This document shows, piece by piece, positions 41,694 through 50,201 of a DNA stretch of 64,000 nucleotides. Both the position numbers and the translations under genes were made by a program. Each line of letters opens with the position of its first letter. The first letter of the stretch is position 1. This stretch comes from Nonlabens sp. (GTDB taxonomy: Bacteria > Bacteroidota > Bacteroidia > Flavobacteriales > Flavobacteriaceae), in assembly GCF_018401815.1 (NCBI RefSeq), contig NZ_JAGYKG010000001.1, positions 62,001 through 126,000 of the forward strand, written 5' to 3'. Under the pieces are notes generated by a model, which did not search any database, was not told the DNA's origin, and worked only from the letters and a program-made list of their open reading frames with translations.

Positions 41694-43111
41694 TAGTTTA
41701 AAATCTGATTGATCCCTTCCCAAATACGCTCACTAGCTTTTTCAGGTGATTCTGGTTTGTTGACGATTTCATACCACTTTTTAGTTACTGGAACTGGATC
41801 TAACTCCCCATCTAATAAGCCCTTGATGCCATCGTAAATTTCTTCTTTACGCATCGCCCAAGTCACTGATTGATCGTAATCCGGCATGGAACGAAAATGA
41901 ACATAGTTGTAATTCTGTCCTATGTCACGAGTTCCTTTTTGAAGCTGTGGTTGCTCGTAATTCGGATAAATGGTAGGCTTGTCGTGAATCACAAAATCAA
42001 ATACCATACTGGAACAAATGTTGACCACTAGTTCGCTGTGGTAACAGGTATTGACCAATAAAGCAAAATCTTCTTTGGTAGGCATGACTTGATTCCATTG
42101 TTCCCCCATAGGTTTCCACAACGGATCTACAGGAGTGATGACGTCTTTATAATGCTCTAAAACAGCATCGTATCTTCCAGAGAAATCAATTGGTACTTTT
42201 CTATAAATAATAGCTACATCACGTCCTTCTTTACGCAGTTGGCGCACAGCGATGGCCGTGTCTTCCAAGTAATATTGATCTAATGGCGAAGTGGTTTGAT
42301 CATCTCCCGAAAAACAGATGTACTTGGTAGTAGTATCTAAACCATGAGTTTCACAAAATTGCTTTCGCGAAAGCAGTAAAGAAGCATCATAATGAGGCTC
42401 AAACTGTGGTGTTCCAGTAACGAAAACTTGTGCTGCTTTTGTTTTGGGATAATATTCCAACAGCTGTGCTTTCATTAATTCGGACCAGACAAAATAATAG
42501 TCCGTCTCCACCGTACTCATTCCTTTAGGTAAATTGTCCCAACTATAGATCCAGCAAGCAGTGCGTATCCCCAAGTCCTTTGCCGCTAAAAGAGGGGCTA
42601 TAGCCTGTGTTGCCCGTTGTGTGGTACAAAAAACCAAATCTGGTTGGTGTTCTTCCAATTGGGCTTTCACCTCTTGATAACGCGCTGTAGAGCGCTCTGC
42701 AGCATTCATTTGATCCATCAATTTTTGCCAACCCTGAGGGCTAGCACTAAAAATTTCATGAAATGTTACAAAAGCACTTTTTAGTAGGTTTTTAAAGCTG
42801 CTCCATTGCAATGGAAATCTATAAGTTGGATATACTGGATCATTGGTTCGCTTTCGCGAAAGCGCTAATTCTACTCTTTTCCGAGCATGACTAAGGACTG
42901 CTGTTTTGGGATGTATTTTGGTGCTTTTGATCGTTACTTCTGGATAGCCTAATTCTTGCTCCAAAGGAAAAATAGTGTTGTTCCAGTAGGTGATATCAAA
43001 ACCTTGCTGCTCTCCTATTTCTTTAAACTGCGTAAACGCAAAATTGCGCAGCCCTACTCCATCAGGAAAAAGAATGAATACCTTGGGATTGCTGCTTTTA
43101 TGATGACTCAT
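41693..43111 (-). CDS. Probable GT-B transferase, CDP-glycerol/surface-polysaccharide type
   Basis: 472 aa. The fold is suggested by KVFILFPDGVGLRNFAFTQ at the start and, in the C-terminal half, VFVTGTPQFEPHYD, IAIIYRKVP-like VAIIYRKVPIDFSG, and SELVVNICSSMVFDFVIHDKPTIYPNY. The last resembles the conserved end of CDP-glycerol glycerophosphotransferases and related polysaccharide enzymes. No clear assignment to one GT family. It carries two palindrome copies, read as LALSRKRTND and LLLSRKQFC, 470 bp apart. Confidence 0.65.
   Translation of the reverse strand: MSHHKSSNPKVFILFPDGVGLRNFAFTQFKEIGEQQGFDITYWNNTIFPLEQELGYPEVTIKSTKIHPKTAVLSHARKRVELALSRKRTNDPVYPTYRFPLQWSSFKNLLKSAFVTFHEIFSASPQGWQKLMDQMNAAERSTARYQEVKAQLEEHQPDLVFCTTQRATQAIAPLLAAKDLGIRTACWIYSWDNLPKGMSTVETDYYFVWSELMKAQLLEYYPKTKAAQVFVTGTPQFEPHYDASLLLSRKQFCETHGLDTTTKYICFSGDDQTTSPLDQYYLEDTAIAVRQLRKEGRDVAIIYRKVPIDFSGRYDAVLEHYKDVITPVDPLWKPMGEQWNQVMPTKEDFALLVNTCYHSELVVNICSSMVFDFVIHDKPTIYPNYEQPQLQKGTRDIGQNYNYVHFRSMPDYDQSVTWAMRKEEIYDGIKGLLDGELDPVPVTKKWYEIVNKPESPEKASERIWEGINQILN
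42361..42374. repeat. Palindrome copy 11
   Basis: Exact 14-bp core, read as LLSRKQ. Confidence 0.88.
42849..42864. repeat. Palindrome copy 12
   Basis: Perfect 16-bp palindrome, read as LSRKR, in the same gene as the previous copy. Confidence 0.9.
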
Positions 43112-43169
43112 TTTAGTTTTTTAATGGTACTGCGTTGTGCTCGAGGAGACCTGCTAGTGTTTCTGCCCA

Positions 43170-43185
43170 TTCGAGCGCAGTCGAA
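43170..43185. repeat. Small inverted repeat TTCGA...TCGAA
   Basis: TTCGA-GCGCAG-TCGAA in the 146-bp gap after neuB, part of a GC-rich intergenic element type common in flavobacteria. Confidence 0.45.
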
Positions 43186-43212
43186 AACTAACTCCTCTTA
43201 AAAAATTATCCA

Positions 43213-43260
43213 AACTCAAAACTCTGAACTCTTAACTCTGAACTCTTAACTCATAACTTA
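43213..43260. repeat. Heptamer array (AACTCTK)
   Basis: AACTCAA, AACTCTG, AACTCTT, AACTCTG, AACTCTT, AACTCAT, then AACTTA: six degenerate 7-bp units ending at the neuB stop codon. The same motif precedes the ZIP gene at 5815. Confidence 0.85.
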
Positions 43261-44130
43261 TTTTCGATACTTCAACTTATCGCGCTGTGCTTGCTCAATG
43301 GGTAGGATATCTGTATTCTTGTAATCTAATGCTTGATGAACTGCTTTTAAATCCCGAGCTAATTTTCTCATTCCGGCAGGTTCTAAGGAGGCGCTGTGGT
43401 CCGTTCCTTTCCAAGTACGATCTAATGTGTAATGACGCTCTACCACAGTTGCTCCGAGCGTGTAAGCAGCTACATCTACCGCTATTCCTAAATGGTGTCC
43501 TGAAAAACCAATGGTCTTTACCCGATTGCCAAACTTTTCTATCATGGCTTTAATGTCCAGCAAGCAAACGTCTGGAAAGGGCACCGGATAACCAGAAGTA
43601 CAGTTGTACAATACCAAATCGCTTGCACGATTGTGTTTTTCAAAAAAGCGAACCAGTTCTTCCATCTCCTCTTTGGTTGTCATTCCTGTAGAACAGTGAA
43701 TTTCCCCTTTGTAATTTTCGCACAACCAGCCTAGCATCTCGTAATGATTGTTACAAGCACTCGGAATCTTGATGAATTCTGGATTTAAACCTGCAATTTC
43801 TTTAGCGCTGGTAGTATCCCAAACACTAGTAGAATAAGTAATCCCTACTTCTTCACAATAGGCTTTTAACTCTGCGTGTTGGTTCACATCAAATTCAAGA
43901 AACTCCCGGTGTGCCCCATACGTATCTCCATAAGAATTCGCCGGGTTAGGGTGAGGTGCATTGTACTGGTCTTTAGTAAGAAACTCTTTGTTATGGCGCT
44001 TTTGAAACTTTACGGCATCTACTTTACAGAAGATAGCTGCTACTTTGATCAATTCTTTAGCGATTTCCATGTCACCTTTATGGTTCCCACCTATCTCAGC
44101 AATGGTATAAGGTTTTTTATAGTTACTCAT
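43258..44130 (-). CDS. neuB: N-acetylneuraminate synthase family enzyme (NeuB), short form
   Basis: Condenses phosphoenolpyruvate with a six-carbon sugar to make a nonulosonic acid. 290 aa TIM barrel with YTIAEIGGNHKGDMEIAKELI, DAVKFQKR, YSTSVWDTTSAKEI, IKIPSACNNHYEML, IHCSTGMTTKEEM, GFSGHHLGIAVDVAAYTLGA and VERHYTLDRTWKGTDHSASLEP. It ends soon after the barrel and lacks the C-terminal antifreeze-like (SAF) domain found in most bacterial sialic acid synthases (about 340 aa). The product may be a sialic acid, Kdn or a related acid. It overlaps the NeuA-HAD gene by 8 bp. Confidence 0.88.
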   Translation of the reverse strand: MSNYKKPYTIAEIGGNHKGDMEIAKELIKVAAIFCKVDAVKFQKRHNKEFLTKDQYNAPHPNPANSYGDTYGAHREFLEFDVNQHAELKAYCEEVGITYSTSVWDTTSAKEIAGLNPEFIKIPSACNNHYEMLGWLCENYKGEIHCSTGMTTKEEMEELVRFFEKHNRASDLVLYNCTSGYPVPFPDVCLLDIKAMIEKFGNRVKTIGFSGHHLGIAVDVAAYTLGATVVERHYTLDRTWKGTDHSASLEPAGMRKLARDLKAVHQALDYKNTDILPIEQAQRDKLKYRK

Positions 44131-45286
44131 AACGGTTGTTGTATTTGATTATAAATTCGGTAGCTTCCCGAATGGCTCCTTCACCGCTATTGTTTTGCAG
44201 CCGTACATCTGCATGAATTTTTATAAGTTGTGTGGCATTTGCCGGCGTAAATGACCAGCCAGCGGCACACATATTGGCCAAGTCGTTCACATCATCACCC
44301 ATATAAGCGATTTGGGAAAAGGACAAGTTTTTATCCGCAACGATTCTGGAAAGTAGGCTGTACTTGTCTTTAACTCCTAAAAAGACTTGGTCAATTTTCA
44401 ATTTGTTCATTCGGCTAGCAACAATCTGCGAATCCTCTGAAGTCATGACCATTACTTCTACCCCATACTGACGTAAGATCTCTAATCCCATTCCGTCTCG
44501 CATGTCAAACTTTTTCATTAGCTCCCCATCTGCTCCATAGTAAATACAGCCATCCGTAAAGACACCATCTACATCCAGAATGAGGTGGGTAATGCGCTCA
44601 CTTTGTTTCTTTGACTTCAAACGAGCAGCCAGCAATTCCTCCACTATGTTCCAATCGGTTAAGGAATCGATCTCTGTAAGGCTGTCCTCAGGCATAGTGA
44701 TCGTAGCTATATTACCGCTTATTCTGTTGTTGCTTTCGCGTAAAGCGGAATAAGTTGTGACATAACAAGCTCCGTTCTCTATAAGCAGGCCTTCAAAGTC
44801 TTGCCGTCTCGGCCGATTAAAAATATCATAATTCATAGGAGTACCGTCTGCGTGCCAAGTAAACCGATGCGTCTTGACCACAGTTAATGCGCTGTCATAA
44901 TTCTTGCCGTGGGCTACTACTTCTATACAGGTATTGATGTCTATTGCAGTGGTAAATGGAGATGTGGCTTGTAACAAACAAAATACATCAAAATTTGAAG
45001 TCAGCCCATCTATAAATTCTAGGATACCACTTTCGGTACTGGCGGTATCTGTAGCACTAGAAGCACTTCTTTTTACCCCAATTACTTTATCGGTCCAATG
45101 GTATTCTTTTTCTATAAAGGAAAGAATATCCAAATCATCTGTAAACACATACACCTCATCGAGATGAGAAGCTATGGCCTCTCCTAGAACCCAACAAAAA
45201 AGAGGCCTTCCTAAAAGCTTTTTTTTGTTTTTACCAGGAATGCTATTGGAGCCTGCACGTAATGGAATAAATCCTATGGATTTCAT
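44123..45286 (-). CDS. neuA: Acylneuraminate cytidylyltransferase fused to KdsC-type HAD phosphatase
   Basis: 387 aa bifunctional protein. Residues 1-225 are a CMP-nonulosonate synthetase: FIPLRAGSNSIPGKNKKKLLGRPL binds CTP, and LQATSPFTTAIDI and GLLIENGACYVT follow. Residues 232-387 are a cap-less HAD phosphatase. Motif I is DVDGVFTDG (238-246, nucleophile Asp238), the Thr/Ser motif is MTSEDS, and the metal motif is YMGDDVNDL. The same order occurs in vertebrate CMP-sialate synthetase, where the second domain has lost activity; here all HAD residues are kept. This suggests the pathway passes through a nonulosonate 9-phosphate. An altered palindrome at 44732 is read as SALRESNN. Confidence 0.9.
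   Translation of the reverse strand: MKSIGFIPLRAGSNSIPGKNKKKLLGRPLFCWVLGEAIASHLDEVYVFTDDLDILSFIEKEYHWTDKVIGVKRSASSATDTASTESGILEFIDGLTSNFDVFCLLQATSPFTTAIDINTCIEVVAHGKNYDSALTVVKTHRFTWHADGTPMNYDIFNRPRRQDFEGLLIENGACYVTTYSALRESNNRISGNIATITMPEDSLTEIDSLTDWNIVEELLAARLKSKKQSERITHLILDVDGVFTDGCIYYGADGELMKKFDMRDGMGLEILRQYGVEVMVMTSEDSQIVASRMNKLKIDQVFLGVKDKYSLLSRIVADKNLSFSQIAYMGDDVNDLANMCAAGWSFTPANATQLIKIHADVRLQNNSGEGAIREATEFIIKYNNRYE
44732..44747. repeat. Palindrome copy 13 (one-base insertion)
   Basis: GCTTTCGCGTAAAGCG: the right arm is interrupted by an inserted T. It lies in the NeuA-HAD gene. Confidence 0.65.
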
Positions 45287-45303
45287 AGATATAGTGTTGT
45301 GGT

Positions 45304-45311
45304 CAAATTTA
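45304..45311 (-). promoter_or_regulatory. Candidate -7 element of the neuA-neuB unit
   Basis: TAAATTTG on the minus strand, 18 bases before the neuA ATG, at the head of a 273-bp gap. It may start a separate transcript for this module. Confidence 0.45.
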
Positions 45312-45559
45312 AGTAAACAAGCCGATACCCTTATAAAATAAAAACTTTTAATCGACGTATTACCATGCTTTTAGCTACCGAAAGGCTAGAGGTATAATTT
45401 TATTGAACTTTTGTGGAATTCTTGACCTCGATAAGATCAAATTTTACTACTTATAGCAGGTCCAACAGGATACTTATTACTTTGGTATTAGAGCAATCTA
45501 TCAAAATAAACCTTGGTCAACTTTGAACTATAACTTGACAAACTTTTTTAAGGGAGCCT

Positions 45560-46723
45560 CTAATCATTGAAAGGGGTCGAGGAGTTGTCTCTTTCTATTG
45601 ATGGTATCATTTGATACATCTTCAAGGCTTTCTTTGTAAGCACTTCACGGCTTAAATGTTCCTGAGCGTAAGCTTGATTGTACACAAAGGCGTTCTCAAT
45701 CATGGCGAGGTTTTGTATAGCAAAGCTAATATGCTGTTGGATCTCTTCCGAATTTTCACAATCTTCAATAAGCAATCCGTTTTTTTTATTTTTTATAAGC
45801 TCTGCTGTAGCACCTCCAGGATTGGACTGTATAGGAAAAGCTCCTGCACAGATGGCTTCAAGCAACGTATTAGGCATTCCGTCACTATTTGAATTTCCTA
45901 TATAAATCAAACTACTGCGAAAGAGTCGGATCAACTCCTCATGTTCCATAAGCCCTTTGATGGTCAAATGCGGTATGCTCCCCTCTTGAAATTGAAAGAC
46001 CGCGTCATTTTCAACTCCAAAAACAACTACCTCAAGATCGGTGAGTTGAAGGCAAAGCTGTTCCAAAGCTTTGAGAACAGGAACTGCTCTACCGGATCTA
46101 TTTTCATTGCCTTTGACGGCAATGATTTTACGCTGCGATTGAGGGATTTGATAGGTTTTAAAAGCCTCTAAATCAAAACCACCGCCTCCCGGAAAAACTC
46201 CTAAATGTGTTCCTATAAACCCTAATTCAGTAGCAATTTCTTGATCCCTTTTACAATCTGCAAACATGTAGTTGACTCTAGGTAGGACTTTTTTGATATC
46301 CTTTAAGTGAGATGAATCCTTTCTAAAGTAAAACAAATCACTACCCCATGAAGAATAGATCCACGGGATATTGTTTTGTAACATGAATGGCAATATAGGG
46401 GTGCAACTTACATATAAGGCAAAGGAATGTATGGCATCGGGTTGAATTTCTTGTACCGCTTTCGCGAAAGCCTCTTCTACTTTTGTATCGTATTTATTCA
46501 CAAGAGCAGTGTATAATTTGGGCGATCTATTTTTAATAAAGGTACGTCCGCGTTTTTTAAGAAAACCTTTTTTCCACCCAGTGATTTGAGTCATCCAGCT
46601 TATAGAAGGCGCATCACCTTGGTCGAGTATATCAAACCAATAGACCTCATGCCCGCTATCTCTCAACTGCTCTGACCAGCGGCGGAAGTGTATGGAATTC
46701 ATAGATACCAATAGGATTCTCAT
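45560..46723 (-). CDS. Glycosyltransferase family 4
   Basis: 387 aa GT-B enzyme. MRILLVSMNSIHFRRWSEQL begins the acceptor domain; IPWIYSSWGSDLFYFRK is typical of a GT4 subgroup. In the donor domain are IYIGNSNSDGMPNTLLEAICAGAFPIQSNPGG (the E-x7-E region) and NGLLI. A palindrome copy is read as EEAFAKAVQEIQPD. ATG overlaps the previous stop by 4 bp. Sugar specificity unknown. Confidence 0.85.
   Translation of the reverse strand: MRILLVSMNSIHFRRWSEQLRDSGHEVYWFDILDQGDAPSISWMTQITGWKKGFLKKRGRTFIKNRSPKLYTALVNKYDTKVEEAFAKAVQEIQPDAIHSFALYVSCTPILPFMLQNNIPWIYSSWGSDLFYFRKDSSHLKDIKKVLPRVNYMFADCKRDQEIATELGFIGTHLGVFPGGGGFDLEAFKTYQIPQSQRKIIAVKGNENRSGRAVPVLKALEQLCLQLTDLEVVVFGVENDAVFQFQEGSIPHLTIKGLMEHEELIRLFRSSLIYIGNSNSDGMPNTLLEAICAGAFPIQSNPGGATAELIKNKKNGLLIEDCENSEEIQQHISFAIQNLAMIENAFVYNQAYAQEHLSREVLTKKALKMYQMIPSIERDNSSTPFND
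46457..46471. repeat. Palindrome copy 14
   Basis: Exact 14-bp core (46458-46471) in the GT4 gene, read as AFAKA. Confidence 0.88.
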
Positions 46724-47811
46724 AGATTCCTTTTTAAATAAATCACTAAGTGAATCACTGCTTTTTCTCTATCAAAACTATAATGATACGGACAATTGCG
46801 ATGGCTTTTTATAATAGATTCTAATAGCATCTCATTAGCCTGTTCTATGGAGATAAAATGAGCAGTTTTCTTTCCAGCAACTTTCTTAATTCTTGTTTTA
46901 AGACTGTTGGCATTTGGAGAAGGAGACACTTTTAATTCGAGGATTACAGAACGATCTAAGGCTTCTGTAAAATAAGTAAAAGCTTTTATCTCTTCCCGAG
47001 TCGCATCAAGTTTCATACGCATGCTAGGAGATTCCAGCTGTCTGTATTCTTCGGGATTACATAGGATTCCCCATTGATCGTTATGATTCGCCTTTATTTT
47101 TTTGAAATATTGATTCCATAAAAAATAACGATGATTGATACGCTCTAACAAAGGGTGAAAAGGCAATGGACTCTGCTTACTTCGATAGGATTTTGCATGC
47201 CATTGATGTTTGAAATAAACCTCTTTGTTATAAAAGTGTATGTTATAGCCTGCATGTTGCAACCGCATATGCACATCGGTATCCTCACTGCCCCAACCGT
47301 GAAAAAACTCATCAAATCCATTGATGGACTTTAATTGTTTGGCAGGAAAAACACTGATACCTGTAGCTTCCTCACCAGTTGCAAACTTGATATCGTAATC
47401 GAGAAATGTTTTTTCCAAAGCACTTTCTTCTTGGGTCATGATACCTACCGTATAATAAACAGATGCTGCAGCAGGAAATGTTGATAATTGGGTTTTCAGA
47501 AACTCTGGATGCCATATCATATCCATATCACCAACCATCAAATGAGTAGTCGTACAGGATGTTAACACCATATTAATACATCGCGATTTACTCCATAGTT
47601 GCCCCTGCGTTGGGCAGAGAATTAAGTCAACACGAGAAAAAGAGTCGGTTAATTTTTGGAGCTCGGATTGGTAACTTAAATCGCTACCATAATCAACAAT
47701 CACTACTTGAGTTGCGTCAGTTAATTGTGAGTTAATGGAATCCAAACTGCGTTTTAAAGTTACCATAGATCGGTTGCGGTTGGGAATAATTACAGTTAGA
47801 GTATTACGCAT
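46720..47811 (-). CDS. Glycosyltransferase family 2 with galactosyltransferase-type C-terminal motif
   Basis: 363 aa GT-A enzyme. TVIIPNRNRSMVTLKRSLDSI and VIVDYGSD start the nucleotide-sugar domain, MVGDMDMIWHPEF holds the metal-binding DxD, and FFHGWGSEDTDVHMRLQHAGY is the W-G-x-E-D motif of beta-1,4-galactosyl and N-acetylgalactosaminyl transferases. It may transfer Gal, GalNAc or GlcNAc. It overlaps wecB by 8 bp. Confidence 0.83.
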   Translation of the reverse strand: MRNTLTVIIPNRNRSMVTLKRSLDSINSQLTDATQVVIVDYGSDLSYQSELQKLTDSFSRVDLILCPTQGQLWSKSRCINMVLTSCTTTHLMVGDMDMIWHPEFLKTQLSTFPAAASVYYTVGIMTQEESALEKTFLDYDIKFATGEEATGISVFPAKQLKSINGFDEFFHGWGSEDTDVHMRLQHAGYNIHFYNKEVYFKHQWHAKSYRSKQSPLPFHPLLERINHRYFLWNQYFKKIKANHNDQWGILCNPEEYRQLESPSMRMKLDATREEIKAFTYFTEALDRSVILELKVSPSPNANSLKTRIKKVAGKKTAHFISIEQANEMLLESIIKSHRNCPYHYSFDREKAVIHLVIYLKRNL

Positions 47812-48925
47812 CTAGAGATTTCATTACGTCTATAATTTTTGCGACAGCGGTCCCGTCTCCATAAGGATTTACAGCTCCAGCCATTTTATTATAATGAGTT
47901 TTGTTATTGATTAAGTTTCGGGTTTCTTTAATAATTCTTTCTTTATCGTTTCCTACTAGAAGGACGGCACCACTTGCTACTGCTTCTTGTCGTTCTGTAA
48001 ATTCTCGCATCACCAGCACAGGTTTATTGAGTGAAGGAGCTTCTTCTTGAATGCCACCACTATCTGTAATAATTAAATAACTGCGTTGCATAATCCATAT
48101 AAATAACTCATAATCCAAAGGTTCTAATAATTGTATGTTATCAATTCCTTTGAGCTCTTGATGAACTGGCTGAAGTATTTTAGGGTTGAGATGTACTGGG
48201 AAAACAATTTGAAAACCAGAAAACTCTATCGCTATCGCTTTTAGTGCTTTACAAATTTCTAGAATTCCCTTACCCTGATTTTCTCTACGATGAGTGGTAA
48301 CGAGAATAACCGGAGCTTTTGTTAAAGAGTTTTTAAACCTTTGGAGTTTTTCTGAAGGGGACTCTTTTACAATTTTTAATCCCAAGAATAGTGCATCTAT
48401 AACAGTATTACCAGTAACTGTAATATGTTCCTCATTGACTTTCTCATCGAGTAATACTTGTTGAGATTGTAATGTTGGAGCCATGTGTAATGTGGCAAGT
48501 CTTGAAATAATTTGACGGTTTGCTTCTTCTGGAAATGGGGAATAAATATTTTGAGTGCGCAGACCTGCTTCAATATGCACTATTTTTTTTTTCAAATAAA
48601 ATGATGCTAATGAAGCAATCATTGCTGTACTAGTATCTCCATGAACAAAAACATAATCAGGTTTAAAGTTCTCAATAACGGCGGTAATGCCATCCATTAA
48701 GCGACTTGATAATGCGGACAGACTTTGGTTAGGTGTCATTAAATCCAGATCGGTATGTGGCTGCAATTGGAAGAAATCAATTACTTGATCTAGCATTTGC
48801 CGATGTTGTGCGGTGAGGCATAGATGCAGATCAAAAATATCTGACTGTGCTAAAAAACCTTTGATCAAAGGAGCCATTTTTATAGCTTCTGGTCTGGTTC
48901 CTATGACAAAGAGTATTTTTTTCAT
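47804..48925 (-). CDS. wecB: UDP-N-acetylglucosamine 2-epimerase (non-hydrolysing)
   Basis: Interconverts UDP-GlcNAc and UDP-ManNAc in the cytoplasm. 373 aa, normal length. ILFVIGTRPEAIKMAPLIK, VFVHGDTSTAM, HIEAGLRTQNIYSPFPEEANRQI, VLVTTHRRENQGKG and ITDSGGIQEEAPSLNKPVLVMR are all present. The non-hydrolysing form is indicated by the allosteric-site sequence and by general WecB likeness rather than NeuC. It can provide ManNAc or ManNAcA units, or feed the nonulosonate branch if a hydrolase releases ManNAc. Confidence 0.93.
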   Translation of the reverse strand: MKKILFVIGTRPEAIKMAPLIKGFLAQSDIFDLHLCLTAQHRQMLDQVIDFFQLQPHTDLDLMTPNQSLSALSSRLMDGITAVIENFKPDYVFVHGDTSTAMIASLASFYLKKKIVHIEAGLRTQNIYSPFPEEANRQIISRLATLHMAPTLQSQQVLLDEKVNEEHITVTGNTVIDALFLGLKIVKESPSEKLQRFKNSLTKAPVILVTTHRRENQGKGILEICKALKAIAIEFSGFQIVFPVHLNPKILQPVHQELKGIDNIQLLEPLDYELFIWIMQRSYLIITDSGGIQEEAPSLNKPVLVMREFTERQEAVASGAVLLVGNDKERIIKETRNLINNKTHYNKMAGAVNPYGDGTAVAKIIDVMKSLDA

Positions 48926-48935
48926 AACCTATTTA

Positions 48936-50192
48936 TTAAGACTTTTCTTTTATAATTTCCAATGCTTTTAGAATACTAGAACTCTCAAAGTAGCTTTTTA
49001 AATGAGTAACACCCGAAACGGTTTTTTCATATTTATTTTCCCAGTTTAAATAAAGGTCTGTTAGATGATTCTTCAATAAAGTCATATCATCTATCTCGCA
49101 GTAATACTGATAGTATTCGCCTAATATTCTCCTGGTTTCACTGTAGTAAGGACCTAACAATAAAATAGGCTTATTGGCTGCTATACAATGAGGTACTTTA
49201 CCAGGCAAAAAGGGACTGGATGGCCCTTTTGCTTCTAACACTACATTTACAGCAGCTTGTTGTTGCATGTTAAAGGTAGTTTCAAAGGGTTCTTTATTGG
49301 GACTTAAAATTATTTGTGAGCATTTTTGAGATAAAATTGCCATTTCTTGGTGAAAAATTGAAGAACTCCCTACCATGACTAATCTGGCATTGTTTTTTGC
49401 CTCTGGAACATCCTTTATAAATGCCATAAAGGCCTTTAATAACGTCATGGGATTGCGAGCACTCATTAAAGAACCTGCGTGTAAAATATTAAATTTTGAA
49501 CTATCAAAATACGAGGGATAGACACCTGTATCTCTTAAATTTTTAGTGATTAAATGAGGAATAATAACGGCTTTATTCTTTCCTGACGGATAGTAACTTT
49601 CCATCCACTCACCAAGCATTTGACTAGGATAAATGATCGATTTAGCTGCTTTGAAAAGAGCTACGAAAAAATCTCTTTTTTTCTGATGCCCTGGTTCTAC
49701 CCAATCATAAGGCCTAGGGTAACTATGCATAGGGAAAGGATCATGTATGTAAGCTAAGAACTTTTCGTGCCATTGTGGTAGTTTTAAAATCGCTTTATGA
49801 GCTCTAAAACTGCTGGCATAACTTAACGCTAGGATATAATCATAATGCACTGGCGATTCTTTTTCAATAGCCTGCTGGATACTTTTGACATCGTAATCAT
49901 GTGCATAAGAAAATCCTTTTCTTGATTCAACCCAATGATTGATATTACAACCTGTCAAACGTTGAAAAATTAGTTGGGCTTTGGCTTTAGCATAGGACCA
50001 ACTCGTTTTTTTCTCCTGAATGCTGATGCATGGGGTTTGTTTTAAATCAATTTCTTTTCTAGAATAATGGAGTACTTTAATAACAAATCCTTGTTCTATA
50101 AAACCTTCGATTAAGGCTCTAGAGGTTTTACCACCACTAGATTGTGTAGAAATAGTATCTGCCACGACGAGTATTTTAAAAGGTTTATTCAT
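48936..50192 (-). CDS. Glycosyltransferase, GT-B type
   Basis: 418 aa. FKILVVADTISTQSSGGKTSRALIEG resembles GT4 starts; FLAYIHDPFPMHSYPRPYDW and IIYPSQMLGEWMESYYP lie in the first domain. The donor domain has NILHAGSLMSARNPMTLLKAF and FLPGKVPHCIAANKPILLLGP, where the usual E-x7-E is replaced by a P-G-K-V-P form seen in some UDP-sugar transferases. Ten bases separate it from wecB. Specificity unknown. Confidence 0.75.
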   Translation of the reverse strand: MNKPFKILVVADTISTQSSGGKTSRALIEGFIEQGFVIKVLHYSRKEIDLKQTPCISIQEKKTSWSYAKAKAQLIFQRLTGCNINHWVESRKGFSYAHDYDVKSIQQAIEKESPVHYDYILALSYASSFRAHKAILKLPQWHEKFLAYIHDPFPMHSYPRPYDWVEPGHQKKRDFFVALFKAAKSIIYPSQMLGEWMESYYPSGKNKAVIIPHLITKNLRDTGVYPSYFDSSKFNILHAGSLMSARNPMTLLKAFMAFIKDVPEAKNNARLVMVGSSSIFHQEMAILSQKCSQIILSPNKEPFETTFNMQQQAAVNVVLEAKGPSSPFLPGKVPHCIAANKPILLLGPYYSETRRILGEYYQYYCEIDDMTLLKNHLTDLYLNWENKYEKTVSGVTHLKSYFESSSILKALEIIKEKS

Positions 50193-50201
50193 TTCAGTTG
50201 T

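Noticed and set aside
44123..45286. Kdo pathway genes (KdsB-KdsC fusion)
   Set aside because: The first domain has the CMP-acylneuraminate synthetase start LRAGSNSIPGKNKK and sits beside NeuB; the KdsC likeness is confined to the HAD part.
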